Source: Chlorocebus sabaeus (Eukaryota > Chordata > Mammalia > Primates > Cercopithecidae). Taken from it: DNA of 64,000 nucleotides. Of the stretch, positions 31,869 to 43,577 are shown piece by piece (within the stretch, counting starts at the first letter, position 1; each line of letters starts with the position of its first letter). The stretch spans positions 2,171,501 through 2,235,500 of the forward strand of contig NC_132904.1 in NCBI RefSeq assembly GCF_047675955.1. Direction: 5' to 3'. The translations under genes and the position numbers were made by a program. The notes under the pieces were generated by a model. The model saw only the letters and a program-made list of their open reading frames with translations. It ran no database searches and had not been told where the DNA came from.

Positions 31869-33205
31869 GTTTGTTCTTACTGGGATAGGTGCTTGCCATG
31901 GATATGCATTTGTCTTCCCTGCGCACCGTGTTTCTGTCGTCACTACCATCTGTGGGCTCAGAACGCCTCATCCACTGCCGTGCTGTCCACATAGCATTGC
32001 TTTGACCCATGAACTCACTTTGCAGCCAAAGAAGTGTGGCGGTGGGCTCATGCTCGCGGCATTCACGTGTCTTACCACGTACTCCATCATCCCGAAGCAG
32101 CTGGCGTGATAGAACGGTGGAATAGGCTTTTGCAAACACGGCTCCAGCACCAGCTGGGTGGCGATGCCTTGCAGGGCTGGGGCAAGGTGCTGCTCCAGGA
32201 GGCTGTCTGTGCTCTGGATCGGTGTCCGATATGTGGAGCTGTCTCTCCCACAGTCAGGATTCACGGGTCCAGGAACCAAGGGGCAGAAGTGGGAGTGGCA
32301 CCACCCACCGTCACCCCCAGTGACCCAGTAGCAGGGTTTTTGTTTCCTGTTCCCATGACTTTACGCTCTGCTGGCCTAGGGGCCTTGGTTCCAAGGTGAG
32401 GAATGCTGCCACCAGGAGACACAACAATGACTCCATTGAACTGGAAGTTAAAGTGCCACCTGGGCACTTGGGGTTCCTCAAGCCTCAGAGTCAACAGGCC
32501 GATAAGGGAGTTTGGATGCTGGCTGGGGATGGATCCAGAGGACCCAGGGGACATCGGACTGCACTTCACACTGGAGATGTGGAAGAGCGTGTGGAATGCA
32601 GGAGGCCCCTTAGGGCTTCTCTAAGTGTAACCACACCCTGTGGTTAAGATCCCTGGAAACCACAGCAAGGCAAGTTTCCCTAGGAAACTACAGCAAGGCC
32701 CAGACCCTTAAGCACTGAAGCCTTGGGTCACCCGGCCAGGTACAGAACCATTACCAGCTGAGGTGCTTGCTGAGGGCAAAGGGACTACAGAATGGACAGT
32801 GGTTATAACTACCAGGTACTCCTGTAGCTTGGCCAGTTGCAGAAATAAGGACTGCAACTGTCACGAATGTTTCCTCTCTATTTTGTTAAGAAAGCATTTG
32901 TGCGTATGCGTACATACATTCAGCAAATATCTGTTTTCTTTCTTACTCCTTTATCGTGTAACGTAAGATCTACTGACTTTGTCTCAGTATCAAGGTATTG
33001 TGAATTTTACATGACAGTGTTGAGGCTGTGGGCTATTGGGAGAGACTTCACCTCCTCTTCCAGGGAAGGAGTCAGTGCGTGTCTGGTTGTATGTGGGATA
33101 GTTGTAACATGTTGGTTGGAACCATGACCTTGCTGCTGTCTATTTGGAGATGAAGTACAGTTTAAGGAGGCGTGTATGGGTTCCAAGCTGACAAGGAGTG
33201 AACTT

Positions 33206-33690
33206 GCGATGGTTCGTTTCAGCTGTCAGCTTGACTGGATGAAGGGATACCCAGAGAGCATGAAAGCATTATCTCTGGGTGTGCCTGTGAGGGTGTCTCT
33301 AGGAGAGACTGGCGTTTGAGTCCGTGGGCTGAGTGAGGAAGATCCGTCCTCACCCAGTGTGGGAGGGCACCATCCAATCCACTGAGGGCCCAGGCAGAAG
33401 GGAAAGATGAATTGGTGCTCTCTTGCTCTCTCTTCCCCCGCCAGAGATGGGACACCCACCTCCTACTGCCCTTAGACATCGGAACTCTTGGTTCTCTGGC
33501 CTTTGGACCCTGGGACTTATACCAGTGGCCCCTCTGACTGCGAGTTACACTGTCGGCCTCCCTGGTTCTCAGATCTTCAGGCTTAAACTGAGCCACACTA
33601 CCAGCCTCCCTGGGTCCCCTTGCACAGGGCAAATCATGGGACTTCTCAGTCTCCACAATCATGTGAGCCGATTCCCATAATAAACTCCCC
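33206..33690 (+). mobile_element. ERVL copy 2, 3' LTR
   Basis: Starts TGCGATGGTTCG after a purine-rich tract. It resembles the 5' LTR of copy 2 along its length, including ACTTATACCAGTGGCC and CCCATAATAAA near its 3' side. No insertions are nested in it. Its 3' end dissolves into microsatellites, so the exact border and the target duplication are not visible. Confidence 0.85.
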
Positions 33691-33695
33691 TTTCT

Positions 33696-33990
33696 TCCAT
33701 CCATCCATCCATCCATCCAGCTACTCAGCTAGCTACCTATGTTTCTACTTATCTCTCTCTATGTCTACCTATACCTCTGTCTACATCTCTATATCTCTCT
33801 GATCTATCTCTATCTCTATCTCTATCTCTATCTCTATCTCTATGGTAATCTCGATCTATCTATCTGTCTGTCTGCCTGCCTGTCTGTCTGCCTGCCTGCC
33901 TGTCTGTCTATCTGTCTGTCTGTCTTGGTCTCTATGGATCTGTACTTATTTATCTATCTCACTCCGTGTATCTGTCTCTGTATCTATCAA
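33696..33990 (+). repeat. Compound pyrimidine-rich microsatellite
   Basis: Successive tracts: (CCAT)n at about 33697-33719, (TCTATC)n hexamers at about 33803-33842, and (CTGT/CTGC/CTAT)n at about 33855-33930. They replace the end of the ERVL 3' LTR. The frames through them are Leu/Ser/Cys-rich artefacts. Confidence 0.95.
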
Positions 33991-35949
33991 TCTACATCAT
34001 GGAGGACCATGGCAGGCGCTCACCGCTGTGCACTGCACCGTCTCTCCCAGTGGGACCAGAGCACTGGTCCAGCCGGCTGCCCACAGCTCTCAGCTCTCTT
34101 CTCCCAAGGAAATGCCCTCAGCCAAAGTCAGGTCCCTCACCCATGGCTTCTCCCTGCCCTGGAAGCCACCTCTACCCAATGAATGGTCGATGGAGGAAGC
34201 AACAGGTCAGGTCCTTCACCTCAATTCATGGCCTCTCTAAAGGCCAATGCTCCAAAAGCACCCAAGGCATCATCAGAAACCATCTTTACGAGTGCAACAC
34301 AGCTCAGCTCCCTGCACCTGCTCCTTCCCTCTCTCCCAGCCCTTGTCCCCAAGAGCACTCGCCACTTTACCCTTGACCTGCACATCTCTGTCTGGCAGTG
34401 TCTCGGCGAACTGAACCTCAGCGGTTTGGAAACAACAAATTCCAAAGGTCGTGCCTGGGCCTGGAGCTCTGCTGACACGGAAGCCATGCCCACCTGGGAC
34501 CTGAGGGCGTTTCTTGTCTCGCAGGCCTGATATTGAGTGGTGTGCACCTGCACATACATGTGATTGTTAAAACACAGAACGGCTTCCATGCTGGCTGAAC
34601 AGCCTGGACTTTGAGCCTCCAGATGTCCCCCAGAGGCCACCTGGTCCCTTCCCCCAGGATCCAAGCAGGGCATGACAGAGAGCTTCTGGAACGTCACTCG
34701 ATGCCGTGGCCAACCCCATTCTGATGGGTCCGCACCATTCGGGGCTGCTTGTTAAGCATGACTAAAGTCACCGGCCGTCGTCTGCCAGGACTGCCACAGC
34801 AAAACGCCACAGTCTGGCAAAACGCCACAGCAGACATTTATCTCCCCAGCCCTGGGGGCCCCAAGTCCAAGCTCAAGTTGTTGTTGGGGCTGGTTCCTTC
34901 GGGGGCTGCGAGGGAGCCTCTGCCCAGTCCCTCCAGCCTCTGCCCAGTCCCTGCAGCCTCTGCCCAGTCCCTCCAGCCTCTGGGGCTCGCAGGCAGCCTT
35001 GTGCTTCTTGGCTCGTGGAGCATCACTCTAATCTCTGCCTTCACCTTCACACGGCGTCCTTCCTGTGTGTGCGTCTGCATCCAAATTCCCCTGTTCCTAA
35101 GGTCACCGGTCAGATCTGAGCAGGATCCTAATGGCCATATCTTAGTTACATCTGCAGTGACCTTATTTCCAAATAAGGTCACATATGAGGCACTGAAGGT
35201 CAGGACTGCAACTTGCTTGTCTTCCTATCATGGAATCAGACCAGCAGGTGCGTCACATTCTGCCAGAGGGAGAGCGGGCAGACGCCCAAAGGGCTGGAAG
35301 CTCCCGGAAGAACTGCAGTTGCAGCTGCTTGGACAGGCGTGGGCGCTCAAACCCTCCCATGACAGCCCTGGTTGGGGGCTCCATCCATAGCCCCTGATGG
35401 AGTGGGGCAAGGCCCTTCCTTCTGACCTACAGGACCTTGGAACCCTGGGCCACTGCAGAGGGACTCAGGGTCTGACCAGCAGCCTTTGACATGGCCAAGA
35501 GTGAAAGTGATGGGGACCCACAAGCCATCGGAGCTCTGTCTCCAGAGCCTGCACAGGGAGTGTAGGACAAGAAGCAAAGGAACCAGGAGCACGTCAAGGC
35601 GGACACCAGATTTGGAAGAACGCCCCGGGGGAGGTGCTCCCAGGTGAGTGGGGCAGAGGGCAGTCTCCTCCTGGGCTTCCCTAGGTCCCAGCCCGGCCCA
35701 GCTGGGCATCCCACCGTCTTTGGTATGATGTGCTCTCTGCCCGGGGCTCTGTGATGGGAGTCCTGCTTCTCTAAACCACGAGGCCCTCACAGAACCCCCC
35801 AGCACGTCTGAAGCACCTGGAGGAAAAAAGATTTATTTCCTCATTCATCGCCAGGTTCATGGTTGAGGCTCTCATAACAAAAGACAGATTAACAAGAGAA
35901 AAGCAGACACATTTATTCAATATCAGTTTCATGTAGTATAGGAGCCTTC
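33991..35949. other. GC-rich single-copy DNA, no gene assigned
   Basis: No known gene. A short 21-bp triplicate (CTCTGCCCAGTCCCTCCAGC unit) lies at 34918-34981. A stretch at 35150-35190 (GACCTTATTTCCAAATAAGGTCAC, itself nearly palindromic) resembles an old dispersed repeat. The 213-codon frame at 34749-35390 is compositionally plain and has no domain I recognise. Confidence 0.4.
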
Positions 35950-35964
35950 AGAAATGAGGACCCA

Positions 35965-36214
35965 GCACTTTGGCAGGCCGAGGCGGGCAGATCATTTGAA
36001 GTCAGGAGTTCCAAGACCAACCTGGCCAACATAGTGAGACCCCCATCTCTACTAAAAATACAAAATCAGCCAGGCATGGTGGCAGGCACCTGTAGTCCCA
36101 GCTACTGGGGAGGCAGGAGACTCTCTTGAATCCGGGAGGTGGAGGTTGCAGTGAGCCGAGATGCCTGGGTGACAGAAAAAAAAAAAAGAAAAGAAAAGAA
36201 AAAAAAAAAAAAAA
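35965..36214 (+). mobile_element. 5'-truncated Alu, perfect 15-bp TSD
   Basis: An Alu starting inside the left monomer (GCACTTTGGCAGGCCG) with an internal deletion near its 3' end and a mixed A/G tail. AGAAATGAGGACCCA at 35950-35964 is repeated exactly at 36215-36229. Confidence 0.94.
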
Positions 36215-36308
36215 AGAAATGAGGACCCAAGGGAAGAGGGAAACCCGTGTATTTTAAATGTGAAGTTTGATGGAGAGTCATGCAGAAGTGTGACTGGATT
36301 GGACAAAG

Positions 36309-36717
36309 TGGGCGTACTCGTCCATTCTCGCACTGGTATAAAGAATACTTGAGACTGGGTAATTCATAAATAAAGGAGGTTTAATTGGCTTACCGTTCCC
36401 CAGACTGTACACAAAGCATGGTGCTGGCATCCACAAGGCTTCTGGGGGCAGGCTCAGGAAACTTACAATCATGGCGGAAGGCAAAGGAAGAGCTGGCACT
36501 TCACATGGCCAGAGCAGGAGGAAGCCCAGAGGAAGAGAGGGGAGGTGCCATATGCTTTTAAACAAGCAAGTCTCATGAGAACTCACTATCATGAGAACAG
36601 CACCAGGGGGGAAATCCACCCCCAGGATCCAGTAACCTCCCGGCAGGCCCCACCTCCAGCACTGGGGATTACTATTCCACATGAGATTTGGCAGGTACAC
36701 AGATCCAAACCATATCA
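36309..36717 (-). mobile_element. MST/MLT1-like LTR, minus
   Basis: A MaLR LTR read as its complement, with the GAGACTGGGTAATTCATAAA segment, CAATCATGGCGGAAGGC, and an AACCATATCA end. It stands alone with no MaLR interior beside it. Confidence 0.88.
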
Positions 36718-36763
36718 GGGTGTGGCCTAAGGGTGATAAACTGGGGGGACTTGGCAAGTCCTG

Positions 36764-37036
36764 CGGTCTTAGTCCATCATGTTCTGTTAGAACAGAAAAC
36801 CACAGACTGGGTAACTTATTGGCTCCTTGTCCTAGGGGCTGGGAGGTCCAAGATCGAGAGGCTGCCTCTGGCAAGGGCCTTTGTACTGCCTCATCCCACC
36901 ACAGAAGGGCAGAGAGGGAGAGAGAGACAGCCAGAAAGAAGGGGACCAAACTCCTCCTTCTGTCAGAGCCCGCTCCCATGACAATGATGTTAGTACATTA
37001 TGGGCAGAGAGATGGGGGACACATTCAGACCACAGC
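36764..37036 (-). mobile_element. MLT1-type LTR, minus, shortened
   Basis: A second MaLR LTR in the same orientation 46 bp further on (CTTAGTCCATCATGTTCTG start, TTCAGACCACAGCA end). It is only about 270 bp, so internal parts are lost. Confidence 0.75.
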
Positions 37037-38545
37037 AGCCCCCTCAACCTCCACATACTGCACATTGAGGGGAGGACCCGGGCACTGGAAGGAAACATCA
37101 GAGCCTGGAGAAGACCACCAGGCTCACCAGGGCTATGCCCTCACCCAGCACCCAGCACCAAGGGGCTCGTGGGAAACAAGATGGGTCTCTCGGTGCATGA
37201 ATGTGGGGAACACACAGTCCACAGTGCATCCTGGGCTCATGATCTGAACCCCAGTCCTGTGCAGCATTGGGGAGAGGCTCCAGGCTGAGATCAGCCACAT
37301 CTGGGGGAGGAGATAGTGTCCCCAGTCTCGCCTTGTCCCATGGACTCTGACAGGGGTTGAAGAAGCAAGGAGGCTCCAAGGACCAGGGAGGGGGAGTCTG
37401 GCCAGCGATCTAGGAGCATCAAGGCACCTGCTCCCTCTTGGCATGGCCCGGTCCTGTAGGTGGTCAGTTATGCAATGCCACTGCCTTCCTACCCACAAGG
37501 AGGGTGGGTGGACTCAGAGGTCAGGCCCAGGCTTCCTTCTTGACTCAGGCGAGGAACACAGGGGACTTTGGGCTTTGCTTATTCAATTAACAAATGAACT
37601 CCTAGTCTGTGCCAGGCCCCCATTTAAATGGTCCCTGGGATACAGCAGGGTACAGAATGGGCCCCAACCCTGGCCCCATGGCTGACCTTCTGGAGAGCCT
37701 GAGGAATGAGGGGTGCCCTCCAGGCACAGCAGATGGGGCAGGCTCTGCATTCGGGCACCAGCCGCTTTCCCATCACCCACCCACTCCACCCGAGCCCTTC
37801 TGGGTCAGCTGGGCCCCTGGCTCTGCCTGCCTGGAGTGCAAGACGCCAAGTTCCTTCCTGGACAGTGAGAGAACCACGCCAAAAAGAAATGAAAGGAAGG
37901 CAGACGGCGAGATGAGGGAGAGGGTGGGCACCCAGCCAGGGACTGCAGAGACGAGGAGGAGACACAGAGACCCACTGTCCCCAGCCACTGCCAGTGAGGC
38001 TGGCCCAGGGCCAGGAGCTCGGTGTCCCTGGCATGCATGTGGCCCCCCGCGCTCCCATGGCCAACAGGAGTGGGGCGGCCACCTCGTCTGCCACGAGCCC
38101 CTCCCACCTCCCATTCCCTGGTCTCATTTTTAAGTTTTTCTCTCCCAGTTATTCAGGATTGATTTGGAGAGCAGAGCAATAACTGCACGTGGTTCTTCAC
38201 TTTCCTTCACATAAGAACCAAACCATCATCCACCCCAAGCCTCTCTCTCCAGCCTGCCCCCGAAGTGAGCACGACCTCCCTCCTCTTCCACGGCTGTGCT
38301 GTTCCCAGCGGAGGCCCAGGCTTGGCCATCCATTCATTCTTGGAGTCCTCAAGAGATTGTGAGCTCTGCAGTGGGGAGCAGCTGCTGTCAAAGACCCCGG
38401 ACCTTCCTCCTTGCTGGGTCCACCAACCCCCACTGCCCGCTGGGCACTTCCAAGCTGAAGCAAGCTTGCTCGCTGAAAAAATCTTACCTTTGACCCAACT
38501 TCCCACTCCCAAGATACCCAACCTGGCCTCCCCTCTGGTTACCCC
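37037..38545. other. Single-copy GC-rich DNA, no gene assigned
   Basis: No gene recognised. A segment at 37578-37690 resembles an old dispersed repeat (CTAGTCTGTGCCAGGCCCC, GGGATACAGCAGGGTACAGAA). Frames up to 174 codons exist on both strands but look like GC-rich background. Confidence 0.4.
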
Positions 38546-38890
38546 TGTGGGTTTCCCTCTGCTGATGGGGTCCCCTCTCAAGCTGTGGCTCCCCTCTGCT
38601 GATGGGGTCGCCTCTCCAGGGGGGCTCCCCTCCGCTGATGGGGTCCCCTCTCTGGGGGGCTCCCCTCCAGTGACACGGTCCCCTTTCCATATGGGACTCC
38701 CCTCTGCTGACAGGGTTACCTCTCCAGGTGGGCTCCCCTCTGCTGATGGGGTCCCCTCTCTGGGGGGCTCCCCTCTGCTGCTGGGGTCCCCTCTCCAGCT
38801 GTGGCTCCCCTCCACTGATGTGGTCCTCTCTCCAGGGGGGCTCCCCTCTGCCGACGGGGTCCTCTGATGGGATCTCTACTCCGAGGGGCT
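38546..38890 (+). repeat. 36-bp minisatellite
   Basis: About nine copies of a 36-bp unit containing CTGATGGGGTCCCCTCTCC and GGGGGGCTCCCCTC. Because 36 is a multiple of three, unrelated frames of 143-202 codons stay open on both strands. A shorter inverted relative lies at 39791-39858. Confidence 0.95.
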
Positions 38891-40416
38891 CCCTCCACAG
38901 ATGAGCTCCCCTCACTGGGCTAGGTAACCCCCCTGCCCTATCTGTGTCTGCAGGTTGGGGCCAGGCAGGGCTGCCCAGTATCCGACAAGCTCCCCTTTCT
39001 TTTCTTGGGCACTGCCCACTTATTCAGGTCTCAGCCAGGCAGCCCCTCCAGGGGGAATCTTCAGAGTCCCCTTCAGCAACACAGCTTCCTCTCTGTGGCC
39101 CAGCTCATGCTGAAGTAAACAAGGCAATGTCATTAACAGCTGGTATCAGCTTGTACGGGGAACCAATGGCCCCAGAAGCCTCTGCGCAGGCCCAGGCTGT
39201 GAGGGTCAGGGGTCAGGAAGAGCCCCTGGAGTTGAAGGAAGAGCCCTCAGGGGTCCCTCCTCACAGGGGATGGTGACAACACAGTGGGGGACAGAGGGGT
39301 CAAGGCTGGGTCCAGGACAAGGTGACCCTGGCCAAAAAAGGCCAGGCCTGGTGGGCACCAGCATGGAGGGAACACAGCCGATTGGAAAAGCAGGACTGGG
39401 TCCTCTTCTGTGCTTCCAGCCCCTTTAAACTTCACGCAGCTTGTAGGAAGGGGATCAGAGGCCCGTGGGCTTCCCACAGCTATGCTGCACCTGGGGACAT
39501 GAAGCCCAGGGTAGCTCAGCCAGCTCTGGTCACGGCCGACAGACCCTCCCACCAGCCTCACCCACCCCTCCTCAGGGAACAGGGTCCTAACAAGCTGCTT
39601 CCTTATCCCTATGTTGAACAAAAACTCATGGGTTCAGACAAGAGTGAAGGTGACTCCCCTACCACCCATCCCACCTCCAGCAGGCAGCCGCCCCCAAAAT
39701 TATTGATTTATTAAATCAATGTCAGGTGCCAGCCAGCCCCACCTGTCCCCAACCTGCAGGCACCGACAGGGGTCACTCAGTACAGGGAGAGGAGCCCATC
39801 AGTGAAGGGGGGCCCCCCTGGAGAGGGGATCCCGTCAGCAGAGGGAAGCCCCAGCTGGAAACAGTAAATAGGCGGACTATTCACTGTCTTCCCCTCAAGC
39901 CAGTCCCACAGAGTCACAGAGTCCAGTGGCTACCAGACCTCCTGGGCCCACCCAGGAGGTCCCAACCCCACTCCAGCCAGCAGGACCATCTAGCCATGTC
40001 CCCTGGGCAGGGCCTCCCCCTGCTCAGCTCAGCCTGGATTTCCGGATTCCACTGCCTGCCAGGGATCCTGAGGAGGAGATAGTATCAGAGCTTCACCAGC
40101 CCTTCCCATACCCAGGAGTCCTCGTGATGATAACAGTGTGTGCACCAGGCTGTGCAGGTACTGGCCAGGATCCTCTGAGGGGACGAAATCTCCACAGTAG
40201 AGCACCTCTCTGATGTCCATCCTGGGCTTCCGTGGCCCTGCCTGGCCACTGCCTGCTGTTCTTGGTCCAGATCATGGACCCTCAGAGGTCAACCAGGCCT
40301 CAGCCTGTGCCTACAGCATCCCCTCTATCCACTGGGCTCCTGAATTGCTCCTTCCACCTGTCTGCCACCCAGAGCAGAACGAAGGGGAGGCCCCCAGAAC
40401 ACTGCAGCTCCCGGAG
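38891..40416. other. Single-copy GC-rich DNA, no gene assigned
   Basis: No exon or known repeat family is convincing here apart from the inverted minisatellite fragment at 39791-39858. Confidence 0.4.
39791..39858 (-). repeat. Inverted fragment of the 36-bp minisatellite
   Basis: About two units (GGAGAGGGGATCCCGTCAGC and flanking bases) match the reverse complement of the array at 38546-38890, 0.9 kb away. Confidence 0.88.
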
Positions 40417-40552
40417 AGACTCCCGTCCCCACCCCACACGCCATCACCACAAATTGCCAGAGACTCCCGTCCCCACCCCACACGCCATCACCACAAACTG
40501 CCAGAGACTCCCGTCCCCACCCCACACGCCATCACCACAAACTGCCGGAGAG
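40417..40552 (+). repeat. 44-bp tandem repeat, three copies
   Basis: Units starting AGACTCCCGTCCCCACCCC at 40417, 40461 and 40505, nearly identical over 44 bp each. Confidence 0.97.
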
Positions 40553-40720
40553 TTTAGCGGATCCCATGACTTGGGGTCTCCAAAGAGACCCCCGGGACAT
40601 CTCATCAAGACTCCCCTGGGCACCACACGCTCAGGCTTCCCACCCCTGGCCTACCCCACGGGGTGTGCCCAGTCCCACATCTCACCCCAAATCCATGCAT
40701 GCATGAGCCTGAAAGCACCA

Positions 40721-41112
40721 CACACCCTCTGGTGCTCAGTCTTCTCCTCCCTGGGGTCCCCCACACCCTCTGGTGCTCAGTCCTCCCCTCCTCCCTGGGG
40801 TCCCCCACACCCTCTGGTGCTCAGTCCTCCCCTCCTCCCTGGGGTCCCCCACACCCTCTGGTGCTCAGTCCTCCCCTCCTCCCTGGGGTCCCCCACACCC
40901 TCTGTTGCTCAGTCCTCCCCTCCTCCCTGGGGTCCCCCGCACCCTCTGGTGCTCAGTCCTCCCTTCCTCCCTGGGGTCCCCTGCACCCTCTGGTGCTCAG
41001 TCCTCCCTTCCTCCCTGGGGTCCCCCGCATCCTCTGGTGCTCAGTCCTCCCCTCCTCCCTGGGGTCCCCCACACCCTCTGGTGCTCAGTCCTCCCCTCCT
41101 CCCTGGGGTCCC
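40721..41112 (+). repeat. 44-bp minisatellite, about nine copies
   Basis: Units of CACACCCTCTGGTGCTCAGT plus CCTCCCCTCC and TCCCTGGGGTCCCC, 44 bp each except a 41-bp first unit. Since 44 is not a multiple of three, each frame cycles through all three phases and no stop arises, giving the false 367-, 204- and 170-codon frames here. The sequence is unrelated to the neighbouring 44-bp repeat. Confidence 0.97.
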
Positions 41113-41806
41113 CTCCCTGCCCCCAAGCCTTGCCTCCCCTTGCAAACCTCACAAGAGGATTGTTTACTCTCCTGAAAGCAGAGAGGGCCCTTTTCTTGGA
41201 ACCTCTCGGCCATCTCTGCCTCCAGTCCCAGCTGTTGTCAGCCCTGGCCTGGCCCCAGCAGGAAGCGATCACTGCTCTCCCTGCTTCCCGTCCTGCCCCA
41301 AGGTCTGTTCTTGCCCTTCGGCCAGAGAGGTTTAAAAGCACAACTCGGGCCCTGTGTGCCCTGCCCCCCAGGACTCCACACCTCTGAGCACCCGCACAGT
41401 AACACAGAGGCTCCCAGCCCCGCCTCGCCCCAGGGTCCCTTTCAACACTATCTGGACTTGGGCCTTTGCTATTCCCAGGGCCTGGAAGGGCCCCCTCATC
41501 CCCCAAGTGTCAAACAAAGGCCTCAGAACAGTGTCCCTGCCTGGCGTGCTTGGTCTTGACTGCTAGGCCCCAAATCATTCCTTTTCCCATTGCCGCTTGG
41601 TTTCTCTGTAGTTCAGGTCACTACCCCAAATTCCTGAATTGAGTGACGTGTCCACCTATTTAATGTTTTCCCCCTCTAGACTGGGAGCCCTACAAAGGCA
41701 GGGCCCCCTGGGCAAGAACAGTGCCCGCCAGGAGCCCCTGGAGAAGATGGCTACACGTGTGCCCCAGGCCCCAGATGGCACTCAGCCCTGCCTGTCAATG
41801 CTGGAC
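41113..41806. other. Single-copy GC-rich DNA, no gene assigned
   Basis: I see no supported feature between the 44-bp array and the next Alu. Confidence 0.4.
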
Positions 41807-41820
41807 ATAGGGCAGTTTTT

Positions 41821-42135
41821 TTGTGTTTTTTTTTTGTTTGTTTGTTTGTTTTTTTGAGACAGAGTCTCCCTCAGTCACCCAGGCTGGAGTGCAGCGGTGC
41901 GAACTCGGCTCACTGCAAGCTCCGCCTCCCGGGTTCACGCCATTCTCCTGCCTCAGCCTCCCGAGTAGTTGGGACTGCAGGCACCGCCACCTCGCCCGGC
42001 TAATTTTTTGTATTTTTAGTAGAGATGGGGTTTCACCGTGTTAGTCAGGATGGTCTCGATCTGTGACCTTGTGATCCGCCCGCCTCGGCCTCCCAAAGTG
42101 CTGGGGTTACAGGCGTGAGTCACCGCGCCCGGCCA
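41821..42135 (-). mobile_element. AluY, minus, 14-bp TSD
   Basis: Full-length young-type Alu with a (TTTG)n-containing T-head. ATAGGGCAGTTTTT at 41807-41820 recurs at 42136-42149. Confidence 0.95.
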
Positions 42136-42488
42136 ATAGGGCAGTTTTTATCCCGGCTTTCTACACAAGGAGGAAAGGCTAACCATGCCGGCGGGCAGCG
42201 GCCGGATCACATATGTCAATAGAACTCTGACCCCTGAGAAGCCTGGAAGCCAAACCACACCTCTGTAGGAATCAGCCCAGAGGCTCAGGCCACGGCTAAT
42301 GGCTACCAGGTTCCCTATTTTTGCCCCCAACTCAAGACCAACTGGAGGAAGGCAAATATGCCCCTCATGAAGGGTGGCTGCCTCCAGCTTCCCCAGCCCA
42401 CAGCCTCAGCCTCCCCAGCCTGCTGCCTCTAGCAGCACACATCTGAAGCCGCCTCTCTTGGTTGGTTTTGTTGGTATTTTGGAAAGTT
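42136..42488. other. Single-copy spacer between two Alus
   Basis: About 350 bp without a recognised gene or repeat. Confidence 0.4.
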
Positions 42489-42786
42489 TTTCTTTTTTTT
42501 TTTTTTTGAGACAGAGTCTCGCTCAGTCGCCCAGGCTGGAGTGCAGTGGTGCAATCTCGGCTCACTGCAAGCTCCGCCTCCCGGGTTCACGCCATTCTCC
42601 TGCCTCAGCCTCCCAAATAGCTGGGACTACAGGTGCCCGCCACCTCGCTAAATTTTTTTTGTATTTTTAGTAGACACGGGGTTTCACTGTGTTAGCCAGG
42701 ATAGTCTTGATCTCCTGACCTCATGATCCACCTGTCTCGGCTTCCCAATGTGCTGGGATTACAGGCGTGAGCCACTGCGCCCGGCC
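42489..42786 (-). mobile_element. AluY-like, minus
   Basis: Full-length Alu. TTTGGAAAGTTTTT before it and TTTGGAAGGTCTTT after it form an imperfect target duplication, which also marks the left border of the adjoining old L1. Confidence 0.94.
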
Positions 42787-43274
42787 TTTGGAAGGTCTTT
42801 TATACCTTTATTGAGATAAAATTCATATAGCATAAAACTTAGCAATTTAAACTGTAGACTTAGTGTGGTGTGACTTTAGAGTAGTCACAGAATCGTGCAA
42901 CCATCACCACTGCCTAATTTTAGAACATTTTCAACATCCCAAAGACAGACCCCCATAGATACCTGTTAGCACCCACTCCCCATCGTGTCCGCAAAGCCCC
43001 AGGCAGCCACTCAGCAATCTACTTTCCATCTCTATTTATTTGTCCATTCTAACCACTTGGAAAAAAATGGAATCACAACAGTCTTTTGGGTTTGGCTTCT
43101 TTCCCTCAGCATCATTTCCTCAAAGTTCATCCATGTTGTAGCTTGTATCAGTACTTTGTTTATTTTTATGGCTGAATAATATTCCATTGTATGGGTAGAT
43201 CAATATTTTGTTTATTTATTTATTCGTTGATGAATATTTGAATTGTTCCCACTTTTTAGCTATTAAAACTAGCG

Positions 43275-43577
43275 CTGGCTGCGTGCAGTGGCTCATGCCT
43301 GTAATCCTAGCACTTTGGGAAGATGAGGCAGGTGGATCACTTGAGGCCAAGAGTTTGAGATCAGCCTGGCCCACATGGTGAAACCCCCTGTCTCTACTAA
43401 AAATACAAAAATTAGCCAGGCATGGTGGTGCATGCCTGTAATCTCAGCTACTCAGGAGGCTGAGGCAGAAGAATCTCTTGAATCCAGGGGGCGGAGGTTG
43501 CAGTGCGCCACTGCACTCCAGCCTGGGCAACAGAGCAAGACTCTGTCTCAAAAAACAAAACAAAACAACAAAACAAA
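43275..43577 (+). mobile_element. AluS-like in old L1, plus
   Basis: Alu with a mixed A/C tail (AAAACAAAACAAC). A dozen bases around the GAGCCGAGATCGC box are deleted. Confidence 0.93.

Larger units (their letters stand above)
29001..33205 (+). pseudogene. ERVL copy 2, pol to 3' internal region
   Basis: Degenerate pol. The reverse transcriptase box YTDD is at 29509-29520, preceded by a LPQGV segment. The integrase region follows after two Alus: zinc-binding remnant near 31600-31690, core domain 31830-32130, and the region around the catalytic Glu (ERWN) at about 32110-32124. A 3' stretch to a polypurine-like GACAAGGAGTGAACT at 33190-33204 precedes the 3' LTR. Stops, frameshifts and an 84-bp duplication in the integrase part leave no intact frame; the longest piece is 121 codons (32034-32399). 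Confidence 0.82.

Noticed and set aside
38207..38915. 200-codon frames on both strands over the 36-bp repeat
   Set aside because: The 36-bp unit is a multiple of three and has no stops on either strand.
38546..41112. CRISPR-like array
   Set aside because: The repeats are contiguous with no unique spacers, in a vertebrate genome, so they are minisatellites.
40232..41335. Longest open frame in the window (367 codons) and two others overlapping it
   Set aside because: They run through the 44-bp minisatellite, which is stop-free in all three phases. The protein is a Pro/Ser/Leu tandem repeat with no domain and no splice context.
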